Numbered from the stretch's first letter, positions 20,023 to 29,338 are shown. The stretch: 64,000 nt of DNA from Zhongshania aliphaticivorans (GCF_902705875.1 NZ_CACSIK010000002.1:304356-368355), one strand, 5' to 3'. Made by a program: numbers and translations. Notes: generated by a model not told the origin, from the letters alone.

Positions 20023-20313
20023 ATGACTGACAACGTGAATATGAAGTTGTATGAAGTGTTCCTTCGATCTCGTCGTGGACTTGACCATAAGCATGTCGGC
20101 AGTTTGCACGCTGAAGATCAAGAGCAGGCCCTTGAGTATGCTCGTGATGTCTATACTCGTCGTGGTGAAGGTGTAAGTATTTGGGTTGTTAACTCCTCTG
20201 ATATTTGTGCCTCTCAAGAAAGTGATTGCGAAAGCTTTTATGACCCGCTTGATGATAAGCCGTATCGGCACGCTACCCATTATAAGCTTCCCGATGAAGT
20301 GAACAGCATGTGA
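20023..20313 (+). CDS. paaB: PaaB, structural subunit of phenylacetyl-CoA epoxidase
   Basis: A 96-residue small subunit (E. coli about 95) needed for the complex. Diagnostic segments are LYEVFLRSRRGLDHKHVGSLHA and YARDVYTRRGEGVSIWVV, the second ending in the usual acidic/aromatic tail. Two ATGs are adjacent (20020 and 20023); the second is better spaced from AAGGAG. It overlaps the GTG of the extended paaC frame by four bases, so translation of paaB and paaC is probably coupled. Confidence 0.94.
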   Translation: MTDNVNMKLYEVFLRSRRGLDHKHVGSLHAEDQEQALEYARDVYTRRGEGVSIWVVNSSDICASQESDCESFYDPLDDKPYRHATHYKLPDEVNSM

Positions 20314-20321
20314 GGTCTGCA

Positions 20322-21089
20322 ATGAAAGAACGAGATATAGATCAAACAATAAGCGTATATGCACTGCGACTCGGGGACGATGCACTGATATTGGGGCACC
20401 GACTAAGTGAGTGGTGTAGCAATGGCCCGTTTCTAGAAGAAGATTTAGCACTGACGAATGTCGCGCTGGATTATGTAGGGCGAGCACGTAATTTTTTAAA
20501 TTATGCCGCGCAATTGCGAGGTAATGGCAGTACCGAAGACTCACTTGCCTACCAGCGTGATTGTCGGGATTTTACCAATTTTCTAATGCATGAGTTACCG
20601 CGTGGTGATTTCGCATTTACGCTCGCTCGTCAATATTTGCTCGATGAGTACGAGGCTTTGTTTCTTGCTGAGTTGCTTAAATCAAAAGACAGTGATCTTG
20701 CTGGTATTGCGGCAAAGTCGGCAAAAGAGACAAGTTACCATCTGCGCCGCAGTCGCGAGTGGATGTTACGCCTAGGGGGCGGCACAGACGAAAGTCATCG
20801 TCGCCTGCAGTTGGCCTTAGACGAATTGACGGGTTATACCACCGAGTTGTTTGAGATGGATGATCTCGAGCGTGACTTGTGTGAAATTGGCGTTGCCGTT
20901 GATCGCAGTGCCTTATTTGACCGTTGGTTTAGTGCGGTATCGAAAACTTTTGCGGAGGCGAATGTGACTTTGCCTCCGGCAAGTTGGGCGGTTAAAGGCG
21001 GGCGTATTGGCTTCCATACCGAGCACCTAGGACATTTGTTAGCTGAATTGCAATATGTGCAGCGTGCCTATCCTGGCTGTCGTTGGTAG
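20322..21089 (+). CDS. paaC: PaaC, ferritin-like subunit of phenylacetyl-CoA epoxidase
   Basis: A 255-residue non-catalytic partner of PaaA (E. coli 248). Family blocks include YALRLGDDALILGHRLSEW, RDFTNFLMHELPRGDFAFT and RQYLLDEYEALFL. ATG 20322 is preceded by GAGG; a GTG at 20310 would add four residues. It belongs to the PaaABCDE run. Confidence 0.94.
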   Translation: MKERDIDQTISVYALRLGDDALILGHRLSEWCSNGPFLEEDLALTNVALDYVGRARNFLNYAAQLRGNGSTEDSLAYQRDCRDFTNFLMHELPRGDFAFTLARQYLLDEYEALFLAELLKSKDSDLAGIAAKSAKETSYHLRRSREWMLRLGGGTDESHRRLQLALDELTGYTTELFEMDDLERDLCEIGVAVDRSALFDRWFSAVSKTFAEANVTLPPASWAVKGGRIGFHTEHLGHLLAELQYVQRAYPGCRW

Positions 21090-21106
21090 AGCGTGGGAAT
21101 AACGCC

Positions 21107-21628
21107 ATGAAAGACAGCCAGCTTATTCCGCTTTTGCCATTGGAGGAGTACCAGCGACGTAGGCGGCGACGAGAGTCTAGTATTCCTGAAGTATGGGATC
21201 TTTTAGACGCAGTAAAAGACCCTGAGATTCCAGTGCTTAGTATTTGGGATCTCGGTGTACTACAAGATATAAAAAAAAATGGCAATGAATTACTCGTAAC
21301 GATCACCCCGACTTATTCCGGTTGCCCCGCTGTTGATGTAATGAAAGAAGACATTCTTATTGCATTGCAAAAATCGGGGTACGTGAATAGTCGGGTTGAG
21401 TCTAAGCTGTCGCCAGCCTGGACAACTGCATGGATGTCGTCTGAGGGGCGAAAGAAGTTGCAGGAGTATGGAATTGCGCCGAGTAAACATTCGAATACGG
21501 GAATTCAATGTCCACACTGCAATTCAATGGATGTGGCGGTAATAAGTGAGTTTGGTTCTACATCATGCAAGTCACTTTACCGCTGCAAGGCCTGTAGTGA
21601 GGCATTTGATTATTTTAAAAATATTTAG
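21107..21628 (+). CDS. paaD: PaaD, iron-sulfur maturation protein for the epoxidase system
   Basis: A 173-residue PaaD protein with a MIP18/DUF59 domain (LLDAVKDPEIPVLSIWDLGV, then TPTYSGCPAVDVM) and a C-terminal zinc-ribbon-like part with two Cys pairs, CPHCNS and CKACSEAF. It is thought to help deliver or repair the Fe-S cluster of PaaE. The start is ATG 21107; the frame extends to TTG 21083 inside the paaC stop region. Confidence 0.92.
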   Translation: MKDSQLIPLLPLEEYQRRRRRRESSIPEVWDLLDAVKDPEIPVLSIWDLGVLQDIKKNGNELLVTITPTYSGCPAVDVMKEDILIALQKSGYVNSRVESKLSPAWTTAWMSSEGRKKLQEYGIAPSKHSNTGIQCPHCNSMDVAVISEFGSTSCKSLYRCKACSEAFDYFKNI

Positions 21629-21658
21629 CTACTTTAGTTTAATTGAGGGTATTGGGGC

Positions 21659-22750
21659 ATGAAGGCCAACTATTTCCATCCGCTTACCGTTTCGCGTAGC
21701 ACAAAAGAAACCGACGACGCCGTTGTGCTGAGCTTTGAGGTTCCTTCAGAGCTTACTGCCACATTCAAATACCGCCCAGGTCAATACCTAACCCTGCGTG
21801 CCGATATTGACGGGGAGCCTATACAGCGCTCCTATTCAATATGTTCAGGTATAAATGATAAAAGTATGCAAATCGCAATTAAACGAGTTGAAGGCGGGAA
21901 ATTTTCGAATTTCGCAAATGACCGGCTTGCGGCGGGCACAACGCTAGAAATTATGCCGCCACAGGGTAGTTTTAGTGTGGTCCTAGATCCAGCGAAAAAA
22001 AGCAATTATCTTTTTATCGCGTCAGGTAGTGGCATTACACCGGTGTTGTCGAATATCAAGTCGATACTAGAAGTGGAGCCCGAAAGTCGAGTCACGCTTT
22101 TGTACGGTAATCAGCGGACGAATACCATGATGTTCCGCACCGCGCTAAGCTTCCTGAAAAATCGCTTTATGACACGTTTTCACTGGGTGAATATATTGAG
22201 TCGCGAAGATCAAGGTGTCGACCTGCTTAACGGACGTCTTGATAATGCCAAAGGCGCGGCATTGAGCAAACGCTTACTGCAACTTGGTGAGTTTGATGGC
22301 TATTATATTTGCGGTCCTGAGTCGATGATTTCTGAAGTATCTCGCGGCCTGCGTGATTTTGGCGTTGCAGACGATGATATCCACTTTGAGCTTTTTGGCT
22401 CTTCGGCTGAAGATGCAGATACAGTTGTTAAAAAGCACCACGCTCGCGCTAAAACCTATGCGGGTAAAACCAGTGCGGTGACGATCATTGCCGACGGTCG
22501 TGCTAGTAGCTTTGACCTTGCTGCTGACGGCGAGAACATATTAGATGCCGGCATGAATAACGGAATAGACCTGCCATACAGTTGCAAGGGTGGGGTTTGC
22601 TCCACTTGTAAAGCGCATCTTGTTGAGGGCGAGGTCGATCAAGATATTACTCACGGTCTGGATGCTTCCGACGTGGAGCGTGGCTTTATCCTTACCTGCC
22701 AAGCGCATCCAATAAGCGACAGGGTGATTGTTAGCTTTGACGAGAAATGA
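21659..22750 (+). CDS. paaE: PaaE, NADPH-dependent reductase of the epoxidase
   Basis: A 363-residue ferredoxin-NADP reductase-like protein feeding electrons to PaaA. It has the FAD-binding RSYSICSG (about 61), the NAD(P)-binding block FIASGSGITPVLSNIKS (about 121) and a C-terminal plant-type 2Fe-2S domain with CKGGVCSTCKAHL and a final Cys in LTCQAH. Length matches E. coli PaaE (356). It closes the ZGJABCDE operon. Confidence 0.95.
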   Translation: MKANYFHPLTVSRSTKETDDAVVLSFEVPSELTATFKYRPGQYLTLRADIDGEPIQRSYSICSGINDKSMQIAIKRVEGGKFSNFANDRLAAGTTLEIMPPQGSFSVVLDPAKKSNYLFIASGSGITPVLSNIKSILEVEPESRVTLLYGNQRTNTMMFRTALSFLKNRFMTRFHWVNILSREDQGVDLLNGRLDNAKGAALSKRLLQLGEFDGYYICGPESMISEVSRGLRDFGVADDDIHFELFGSSAEDADTVVKKHHARAKTYAGKTSAVTIIADGRASSFDLAADGENILDAGMNNGIDLPYSCKGGVCSTCKAHLVEGEVDQDITHGLDASDVERGFILTCQAHPISDRVIVSFDEK

Positions 22751-22872
22751 TTACGTTGGCGACGCGAAAATGTGGCTGGTCGCTATTTCGGTTATTAGGC
22801 TGATATTTGGCGCATCACTTTTTTTACATTAGGTAATGCGCTTTTTACATTTAATGCTATTGGTGATTGTTA

Positions 22873-23373
22873 ATGCAAAGTACCGTTGAATTATCGCCAC
22901 AACTGTTAGCAGAATCTTGTGCGGCGCTAATGTATGAGCGCGATTTAGCAACGCGCGCTCTGGGAATGGTGATAGACACCATAGTACCTGGCGAAGCAGT
23001 GCTAAGTATGATCGTTAGCAATGTGATGATACAGGGCCACGATAGCTGTCATGGCGGGTATATTTTTACACTCGCCGACTCCGCGTTTGCGTTTGCCTGT
23101 AATACTTATAATGCAGTGACTGTTGGGCAAGCTTGCACAATTGACTATATTGCACCGGCTAAACTTGGGGATCGATTAACCGCTACAGCAAAGGAGCTAT
23201 CACGGGGCAAGCGGACAGGGGTATACGATGTCAGTATTGTAAATCAGCGAGCCGAGCTACTTGCAACATTCCGTGGGCGCTCCTATCAAGTGAAGGGTGT
23301 ATTGATGGACGAGCGTGAACTTCAAAGCAAAACCGCTGAGTACCTAGCCAAGGCCCAGCTAAAGCCTAGTTAA
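22873..23373 (+). CDS. paaI: PaaI, hotdog-fold phenylacetyl-CoA thioesterase
   Basis: A 166-residue hotdog thioesterase that hydrolyses dead-end hydroxyphenylacetyl-CoA esters. The family motif GHDSCHGGYIFTLADSAFAFA (split as GHDSCHGGYIF and TLADSAFAFA) contains the catalytic Asp on the central helix. It follows paaE by 122 bases, which include a CATTA-GG-TAATG inverted repeat (near 22830), so it may have its own promoter. Confidence 0.92.
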   Translation: MQSTVELSPQLLAESCAALMYERDLATRALGMVIDTIVPGEAVLSMIVSNVMIQGHDSCHGGYIFTLADSAFAFACNTYNAVTVGQACTIDYIAPAKLGDRLTATAKELSRGKRTGVYDVSIVNQRAELLATFRGRSYQVKGVLMDERELQSKTAEYLAKAQLKPS

Positions 23374-23471
23374 GGCTAAATAAGATGCTATATAGAAAAG
23401 TAGCGCGCCTTCACTTGACAGATAATAATAAGTAATCATAATGGTTACAAATACATTGTCTGATTAAACTT

Positions 23472-23891
23472 ATGAGCAATACCCGATTTGCAGTAGCGGT
23501 ACATGTACTAACTGTTATTAGCTTGGATGAGACGCAACCAATCTCGTCGCAATTAATTGCATCCAGCGTGGGTACTAATGCGGCGCTAATTCGACGCCTG
23601 CTTATTAGCTTAAACGATGCGAAAATTACATGCGCTGAGCGTGGCGCCAGTGGCGGCGTCCGTCTTGCTCGACCTGCCAGCAGTATCACTTTGTTCGATG
23701 TATGGCGGGCCGTAGACGAGGAAGGGCAGTTGTTTCGGGTGCACCCAACGTCTAATCCCCAATGTCCTGTAGGTCGTAATATTGAAGGGCTTTTAGGAGG
23801 GGTGCTTTCGAGTACACAAAGCACGGTTGAGGCAGTTCTCGGAAAAGTAACGATTAGAGATTTGGTGGCCAAGGTCGAGATAGCGGGCTAG
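23472..23891 (+). CDS. Rrf2-family transcriptional regulator
   Basis: A 139-residue Rrf2 regulator with the N-terminal winged helix (RFAVAVHVLTVISLDE, then SSQLIASSVGTNAALIRRLL) and the wing GASGGVRLARPASSITLFDVWRAV. Only one Cys (in NPQCPVGRNIEG) lies in the region where IscR/NsrR proteins carry three cluster ligands, so an Fe-S cluster is unlikely. A perfect 14-bp inverted repeat lies between it and the next gene, 18 bases after its stop, and is a candidate operator. Confidence 0.87.
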   Translation: MSNTRFAVAVHVLTVISLDETQPISSQLIASSVGTNAALIRRLLISLNDAKITCAERGASGGVRLARPASSITLFDVWRAVDEEGQLFRVHPTSNPQCPVGRNIEGLLGGVLSSTQSTVEAVLGKVTIRDLVAKVEIAG

Positions 23892-23908
23892 TCTCGCTAA
23901 AAATTTTG

Positions 23909-23943
23909 CATTTTAATGTAACAGGTTTAGTTACATTAAAATG
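23909..23943. promoter_or_regulatory. Perfect 14-bp inverted repeat, probable operator
   Basis: CATTTTAATGTAAC, a 7-base spacer, then GTTACATTAAAATG. It lies 83 bases ahead of the SnoaL-like gene and directly after the Rrf2 regulator. It could be an Rrf2 operator; it lacks a T-run after the second arm and so is a poor terminator on the plus strand. Confidence 0.6.
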
Positions 23944-24025
23944 AGTTTTACTTACTAAAATCAGTTTTTGGTGGGTATTTATGGGCGCGCTTAGCGTGTG
24001 AGATGAAAGTTAAGAGGACTGAAAT

Positions 24026-24787
24026 ATGAATATTCGTGAAGTCAAGGTCGTAGACTTACTTAAAGCGATAGAGACAAAAGATGCTGATGCAATGAGCCTT
24101 ATCGATGACAAGGTTTATATTCAACACAATCTCTATGTGCCTGATGGCCCAGCAGGATTTCGTGGGGTGGTGGCGTCACTGCCCGATGGTCTGGCTAAAG
24201 TGTCAACAAAGCGGGTATTTCAAGATGGAGACTACGTTGTTGCCCATAGTGAGATAGATATTGGCGGCGCAAAAGCGGTATTTGATATATTTCGATTTGA
24301 GGGTGATTACGTTGTTGAGCATTGGGATAACGCACAGCCACTTGTGCCAGCTAACCCCAGCGGTCGCAGCCTGCTGGACGGCCCCGTCGAGATCGTAGAT
24401 ATAGATTGTACTGTTGCCAATAAATTAGTGGCTCGCGCATTTGTAGAAAATATTTTGATGGTGGGGGATTTGTCTAGGGCGGAGGAATTTGTCAGTGCCC
24501 AAACCTATATCCAACATCATCCCATGGTTAGAGACGGTTTGGATGGCCTTGCAGAAGCCTTTGGTCAGTGGGCAGAAGAAGGCGTAGAGGTAGCCTATAG
24601 CAAAGTGCATATGGTGCTAGGTAAAGGCAATTTTGCGCTGGTCGTTTCTGGTGGGCACTTCAATGGTAATGACGTTGCTTTTTATGACATGTTCCGTTTA
24701 GCCGAAGGAAAAATAGTTGAGCATTGGGACGTGGTCGAAGAGATTCCGGCGCGGGATGCGTGGCAAAATAGTAACGGGAAATTCTGA
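24026..24787 (+). CDS. Duplicated SnoaL/NTF2-like protein
   Basis: A 253-residue protein made of two SnoaL-like (NTF2-fold) domains. Matching elements recur about 130 residues apart: YIQHNLYVPDG and YIQHHPMVRDG; VFDIFRFEGDYVVEHWD and FYDMFRLAEGKIVEHWDVVEE. Such proteins act as small-molecule cyclases, isomerases or binding proteins, or are stress-related proteins of unknown role. It starts with GAGGACTGAAAT upstream. Its position after an Rrf2 regulator and an operator-like palindrome suggests it is the regulator's target. The substrate is unknown. Confidence 0.8.
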   Translation: MNIREVKVVDLLKAIETKDADAMSLIDDKVYIQHNLYVPDGPAGFRGVVASLPDGLAKVSTKRVFQDGDYVVAHSEIDIGGAKAVFDIFRFEGDYVVEHWDNAQPLVPANPSGRSLLDGPVEIVDIDCTVANKLVARAFVENILMVGDLSRAEEFVSAQTYIQHHPMVRDGLDGLAEAFGQWAEEGVEVAYSKVHMVLGKGNFALVVSGGHFNGNDVAFYDMFRLAEGKIVEHWDVVEEIPARDAWQNSNGKF

Positions 24788-25016
24788 GAAAGGGAGACTT
24801 CCGTCCTCGTGCTGGAAGTTTTTTTAGCAGGTCTTTTCTTGCAAATCGATAGATCATGGCAAGCCTCGGCAGAAAAAATTCACGTCGCAGGGGTTGACTG
24901 TAGTGGTCAACTATTTCCGGGCCGCTTCTTGGGTTGGTTTTCTATCATCGCCCGCGTTAACCATTGTTATACCGCTGAGGCTTTTGCACGTTGTAATATG
25001 TCATCAAGTAATAGCC

Positions 25017-25295
25017 GATCTCTTTCATCGCCTGATCTAGCTTCGAAAATGTGTATGTCTAGGCGGTCTTTGTATATGTTATTCGAATCATTTGAAACTT
25101 ACACCCTCAAAGCTTATTCGAGATACTCGCCTGGAGATGGCTAGGTATATGCTGGCAGATATCACGCACGGTCGTCGAAAAATTATAGATATTGTTTTAA
25201 GTATTGGGTTTAATGATTGTGCGAACTTTAGTAGAACATTTAAGGAGCGTTATGGGTTGTCACCTAGGGATTACCGATTTTTAAATCCGTCCTGA
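25017..25295 (+). pseudogene. AraC-family DNA-binding domain relic with a frameshift
   Basis: Two overlapping frames together encode the AraC HTH domain seen at the end of the gene at 1-857. Frame one reads DLASKMCMSRRSLYMLFES; the second resumes with LIRDTRLEMARYMLAD and ends in SIGFNDCANFSRTFKERYGL. Aligning the DNA with positions 585-830 shows one extra base between about 25085 and 25115, which shifts the frame. No intact N-terminal sensor domain is recognisable upstream. This is a dead, truncated paralogue, not a working regulator. Confidence 0.85.
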
Positions 25296-25408
25296 TTGTC
25301 TGTATATTGTCAATAAGTTTGTAAATCGTGCCTTCGTGACAAGCATTCTGAATGCGTGCGATTTCCCTCAATCAGAAGAGTTTGTAAATGTTCAAGCGCT
25401 TGCGGGCG

Positions 25409-26404
25409 CTATAAGGCGGACTTTCGTCCAGAGCGTGTTACAGATGGGGTTTCACCAAATTCCTCTAAGTAGCATTTGCTAAAATTTCCGAAGTGGTAGA
25501 ATCCGCAACGCATTGCTATTTCGGAAATTTTAATTCCAACATTTTCATGTCGGGAAAAAACAAGAAGTTCTCGCGCTCTTCTCAAGCGAAGTCTTCTTAA
25601 ATATAGTGTTGGGGTTGTGCACTCATACTGCTCAAACCCTTTTTGAAGTGAGCGAGCGCTGATACAAACGTGGTTGGCAATATCTTGAACGGTAATTTTT
25701 TTTGAGTAGTTTTCTTCCATAAATTCTTTGGCTTTAACGATTACCTTTGGAAGGACTCTGTACCTTATTTTTTCAATATCCTCAGCATGGCTATGGTTTC
25801 CGGATAGCAAGGATAGCGCTAGAACTCTTTCGATATTTTTAAACATTTCGGAGTTGTTCGGTAGGTCGCTTAAATATGGGTTATTTATAATAAAATTATT
25901 TAACATAATAGAAAATTTATCAAAATTACCTTGTTCTCTGTTGGGGCAGTTGAATGCGACGGCAAGCTTCGATTCTACCCCATAAGATTCCAAAAGAGTG
26001 CGATCGATTAGGCTTTTGTCTAATTTAAATATTATGTTTTCACAATTATTTGACCATTGCATGTCAATATTTTTATCTGTGTCTAATATTACGGGGCTTC
26101 CGACCGTCGCGGTTTTTTCTATGTTATTTTGGCGGATGTTAAAATGACCGCTAACTGGTAGCATTATCAAATAGAAATTTCGGAACGGTTCAGATTGTAT
26201 GTGAATGTTTGCGTTGTAGGTGAGTCGGCTTATGGATGTTTCAGAAACTGGGTAGTGTTCCATGCTTGCGGAAAGCTGGTCGGACGCGCGGCACAAGTTA
26301 AGTTTGTGTGGCTGATATACTGACCCTACCAATGAGCAAGCTTCATCAGGGTCGATGCTGTTTTTAAAAACAGTATTCATTATTAGATTAAAGTTTCTAT
26401 TCAT
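25409..26404 (-). CDS. AraC-family regulator, last gene of the alkane operon
   Basis: A 331-residue AraC regulator with an N-terminal AraC-binding-like domain and a C-terminal two-HTH domain (VQDIANHVCISARSLQKGFEQY; ISEIAMRCGFYHFGNFSKCYLEEFGETP). It is transcribed in the same direction as, and 88 bases downstream of, the methyltransferase at the end of the alkB operon. Its size and layout match alkane-responsive regulators such as AlkR. Control of alkB by this protein is inferred from position only. Confidence 0.87.
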   Translation of the reverse strand: MNRNFNLIMNTVFKNSIDPDEACSLVGSVYQPHKLNLCRASDQLSASMEHYPVSETSISRLTYNANIHIQSEPFRNFYLIMLPVSGHFNIRQNNIEKTATVGSPVILDTDKNIDMQWSNNCENIIFKLDKSLIDRTLLESYGVESKLAVAFNCPNREQGNFDKFSIMLNNFIINNPYLSDLPNNSEMFKNIERVLALSLLSGNHSHAEDIEKIRYRVLPKVIVKAKEFMEENYSKKITVQDIANHVCISARSLQKGFEQYECTTPTLYLRRLRLRRARELLVFSRHENVGIKISEIAMRCGFYHFGNFSKCYLEEFGETPSVTRSGRKSAL

Positions 26405-26492
26405 AAAAATAAGTAGTCATTGTGGTCAATAAGCAGCGAGGTTAATAAATTGCTATAAAGATCGTCGTTCATTGAGCCGAAGGTTATTAAAT

Positions 26493-27119
26493 TCATTTGT
26501 GCATTTTTTTTGCCTGTCCGATATACATGTAGCCCATTATCTTTGGGAATCCATTCATGTAGCATGTTTCTAATTCAATTACGTCAAAGCCGGATGAAGA
26601 TATCAATTCTTGAATGGGCCGGTTAAGATGGCAGCCACCAGCAATCTTTTGCCATGTAGGTGTTACCCGCTGCTGCCATTTTGCAATATCAGGTTCCGGA
26701 GATCTGCCGTGCTCGCAAAATAATAATATTCCATCTTCTTTTAGAACTCTATGCATTTGCCGTAGAGCTTTAGTGCTATTAGAGATACTGCAGAGAGTAA
26801 AGCAAAGCAGAATAGTGTCAACACTATTGTTTTCTAAGGGGATTTCTTCCCCAGGAAGGTCTAACCACTTTACGTTGACTGGGGACTTGTTAATATTATG
26901 TTGTGCTTTACGTCGCATTCCATTTGAGGGCTCGAGTCCCCAGACAAAATCGACATTAGTAGCGTTGTATAGCTGTAAATTAATACCGCTGCCGATTCCA
27001 ACTTCGAGTACTACCCCTCGAGCTAATGGAACCACTCGCTCTCGCAAACTCATTACTGAATTTTGACTACAGAGTTTGTCTAAAATGTGTGGTAAAACTT
27101 TGTCGTCATAAAAGCTCAT
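26493..27119 (-). CDS. Class I SAM-dependent methyltransferase
   Basis: A 208-residue Rossmann-fold methyltransferase. Motif I is VVLEVGIGSGINLQLY (about 35-50), followed by the acidic end of strand 2 (GLEPSNGMRRKA) and the post-motif DTILLCFTLCSISNSTKALRQM. It belongs to the Methyltransf_11/UbiE-like group. Its substrate cannot be read from the sequence. It sits between a PQQ alcohol dehydrogenase and an AraC regulator in the alkane operon, a recurring but unexplained companion. Confidence 0.82.
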   Translation of the reverse strand: MSFYDDKVLPHILDKLCSQNSVMSLRERVVPLARGVVLEVGIGSGINLQLYNATNVDFVWGLEPSNGMRRKAQHNINKSPVNVKWLDLPGEEIPLENNSVDTILLCFTLCSISNSTKALRQMHRVLKEDGILLFCEHGRSPEPDIAKWQQRVTPTWQKIAGGCHLNRPIQELISSSGFDVIELETCYMNGFPKIMGYMYIGQAKKMHK

Positions 27120-27205
27120 GGTTAATCCTATTATGTACTTTTTTATTAACTAGAGGCCCGATATAAATTGTAGTACCCAATAAATATATGGCTTAACCAA
27201 AACTT

Positions 27206-29338
27206 TCATCGGGCTGGGCGCTCATTATCGCCGCTATCTTTGGCGTACTTAGCTCGCTCTAGGATATACTGCCGGACGCTTTCTATGTCTTCGTCACTTA
27301 GCTCATCCTTGTAAGACACCATGCCTCTTGATTCTAAGATTCCATCTCTAACAACGGAAAGCCATGCGTTTGGTGCTCTGTTAAATCCAGAAAATCTGAG
27401 GTCCGGAATTACACCGCCACCAACAGCTCCGGCGCCATGGCAATTAATACAGTACCGGTCATAAATCTCAAACCCCTTCGTAATCGCGGCTGGGTCACCT
27501 AGCAGTGTAGAGGCTTGTATTTCTAGGGTGGCTCGTTTGTCGTCGGGTAAATTGGTGTGGCCTCCGATTTTGAAAACCAATAGACGGCTTTTATTAACTG
27601 GGTAGCCTTGCGCGGCATCCTGAGTTAAAACACCGGTCATAAGTGGCATAATACCCCCCCATCCGGCATTCACTGCGATATATTGTTGGCCATTTACTTT
27701 GAACGTCACCGGAGGCGCAACAACACCGGTCTGGGCATTAAAGCGCCATAATAGATGACCATTTTTTGAGTTGTAAGCGTTTACATAACCCGTAGCAGAT
27801 CCTTGAAATACTAAACCTCCTTTCGTAGCTAAAACGCCACCATTCCAAACACCAGGATACTCTACTTGCCAAAGGTCTTCGCCGGTAAGTACGTTGCGGG
27901 CAAGTAGCGAGCCAGATGTAGCGTCTTTTACAGCAGCTATAACCTTTGGGTTGTCTGGTAAATTAGCCGCTTTCGTATCTACACCGAGATTTACCGCCAG
28001 TTTAGAAGGAGTTTGCTCGTCTTCCGCCAAGTAAGGGAAAGAAGTATTTTGGGCTGGGATATAAAGTGTATTTGAATTGGGGTCGAAAGCCATTGGGTGC
28101 CAATTATGGCCTCCCATCCAGGACGGTTTAACCAGAGCGGGCTTCCCAGTTTTCCAATATTGAGCGTCTGGGTTTATAACTGGGCGCCCGGTGGATTTAT
28201 CAATATGTGACGCCCAATTAACGTCAACAAATTTCTCTGCTGAAATTAATTTACCATTGGTTCGATCTAAGACATATAGGAATCCGTTTTTAGGCGCTTG
28301 AATTGCGACTTTTCGATCTAAGCCGTCAATATTAATATTAGCGAGTACAATAGGCTGGGTCGCTGTAAAGTCCCACGCTTCTCCCGGAGTGGTTTGATAG
28401 TGCCATTTATATTTTCCGGTATCAGCATCGACAGAAACTATAGAGGATAGAAATAAATTGTCACCTCCGCCGGGCGACCGGATATTCGGGTTCCACGGTG
28501 AGCCATTGCCAACGCCAAAAAGTAGACTATTTGTATCGGGGTCATAGACAATTGTGTCCCAAACAGTCCCCCCTTTTTCTAATGAGCTATTACCTTTTGA
28601 CCAGGTTTCATCCATTAAATCTTGTGGTTCTGTGCCAGTTTCATGGTTATTTGTGCCAGGGACAGTGTAAAACCGCCACACCAAATCCCCTGAGTTTATG
28701 TCGTAGGCTGTGATGTATCCTCGCACCCCATACTCTGCGCCCCCATTGCCTATGAATACTTTGCCTTTTGCAACCCTTGGAGCTCCAGTAATAGTGTAGT
28801 TCAATGAGCTATCTACAGTATTCACACTCCAGCGCATGCCACCGGTTTTCGCATCAAGCGCTATAAGTCTGCCATCTAATGTCGCTAAATAAACTCCTCC
28901 ATCGTGGTATGCCAAGCCTCTTGTTACCGCGTCGCAACATCCTTTGACGCCTGTGGACTTAGGAACTTTGGGATCATATTCCCAAAGTACTTCGCCTGTT
29001 TCAGCTAAGAATGCATGAACATGATTCCACGCAGACGTAGTATAAATAACTCCATCGATCACAATTGGTGTGGCTTCTTGCCCTCGATCTTCCGGTAAAT
29101 CGTGGAACCATGCGAGCCCAAGCTTAGAAACATTATCGGTATTAATATCGGAGAGTACCGAATAGCGCTGTTCGTAAACGTCGTTTCCGTGCATTGGCCA
29201 ATCTACAGATTCGATCTCTGTGCTTGTGCTAGCAGGTTTCCCGCCAGTGAGATCATCTCTGCCCGCGCTAGTGCAGCCACAAACCAATGTAATTCCTATA
29301 GCCACAATTGCATGATTTAATTTATTATTAATATTCAT
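27206..29338 (-). CDS. PQQ-dependent alcohol dehydrogenase with cytochrome c domain (quinohemoprotein)
   Basis: A 710-residue exported quinohemoprotein. The N-terminus is a signal with a possible lipobox ending in LVCGC. The eight-bladed PQQ propeller (about 45-590) includes the vicinal Cys pair in VKGCCDAV and tryptophan-docking repeats such as LIALDAKTGGMRW. The C-terminal cytochrome c domain (about 615-700) has the haem motif CINCHGAG and a distal Met in GMVSY. It would oxidise primary alcohols in the periplasm and pass electrons to the respiratory chain. In this operon it probably takes the alkanol made by AlkB to the aldehyde. No PQQ synthesis gene is in the window. Confidence 0.9.
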   Translation of the reverse strand: MNINNKLNHAIVAIGITLVCGCTSAGRDDLTGGKPASTSTEIESVDWPMHGNDVYEQRYSVLSDINTDNVSKLGLAWFHDLPEDRGQEATPIVIDGVIYTTSAWNHVHAFLAETGEVLWEYDPKVPKSTGVKGCCDAVTRGLAYHDGGVYLATLDGRLIALDAKTGGMRWSVNTVDSSLNYTITGAPRVAKGKVFIGNGGAEYGVRGYITAYDINSGDLVWRFYTVPGTNNHETGTEPQDLMDETWSKGNSSLEKGGTVWDTIVYDPDTNSLLFGVGNGSPWNPNIRSPGGGDNLFLSSIVSVDADTGKYKWHYQTTPGEAWDFTATQPIVLANINIDGLDRKVAIQAPKNGFLYVLDRTNGKLISAEKFVDVNWASHIDKSTGRPVINPDAQYWKTGKPALVKPSWMGGHNWHPMAFDPNSNTLYIPAQNTSFPYLAEDEQTPSKLAVNLGVDTKAANLPDNPKVIAAVKDATSGSLLARNVLTGEDLWQVEYPGVWNGGVLATKGGLVFQGSATGYVNAYNSKNGHLLWRFNAQTGVVAPPVTFKVNGQQYIAVNAGWGGIMPLMTGVLTQDAAQGYPVNKSRLLVFKIGGHTNLPDDKRATLEIQASTLLGDPAAITKGFEIYDRYCINCHGAGAVGGGVIPDLRFSGFNRAPNAWLSVVRDGILESRGMVSYKDELSDEDIESVRQYILERAKYAKDSGDNERPAR

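Noticed and set aside
24809..25144. ORF of 111 residues as a gene
   Set aside because: Its end is the first part of a frameshifted AraC domain and its beginning matches nothing; treated as part of the pseudogene.
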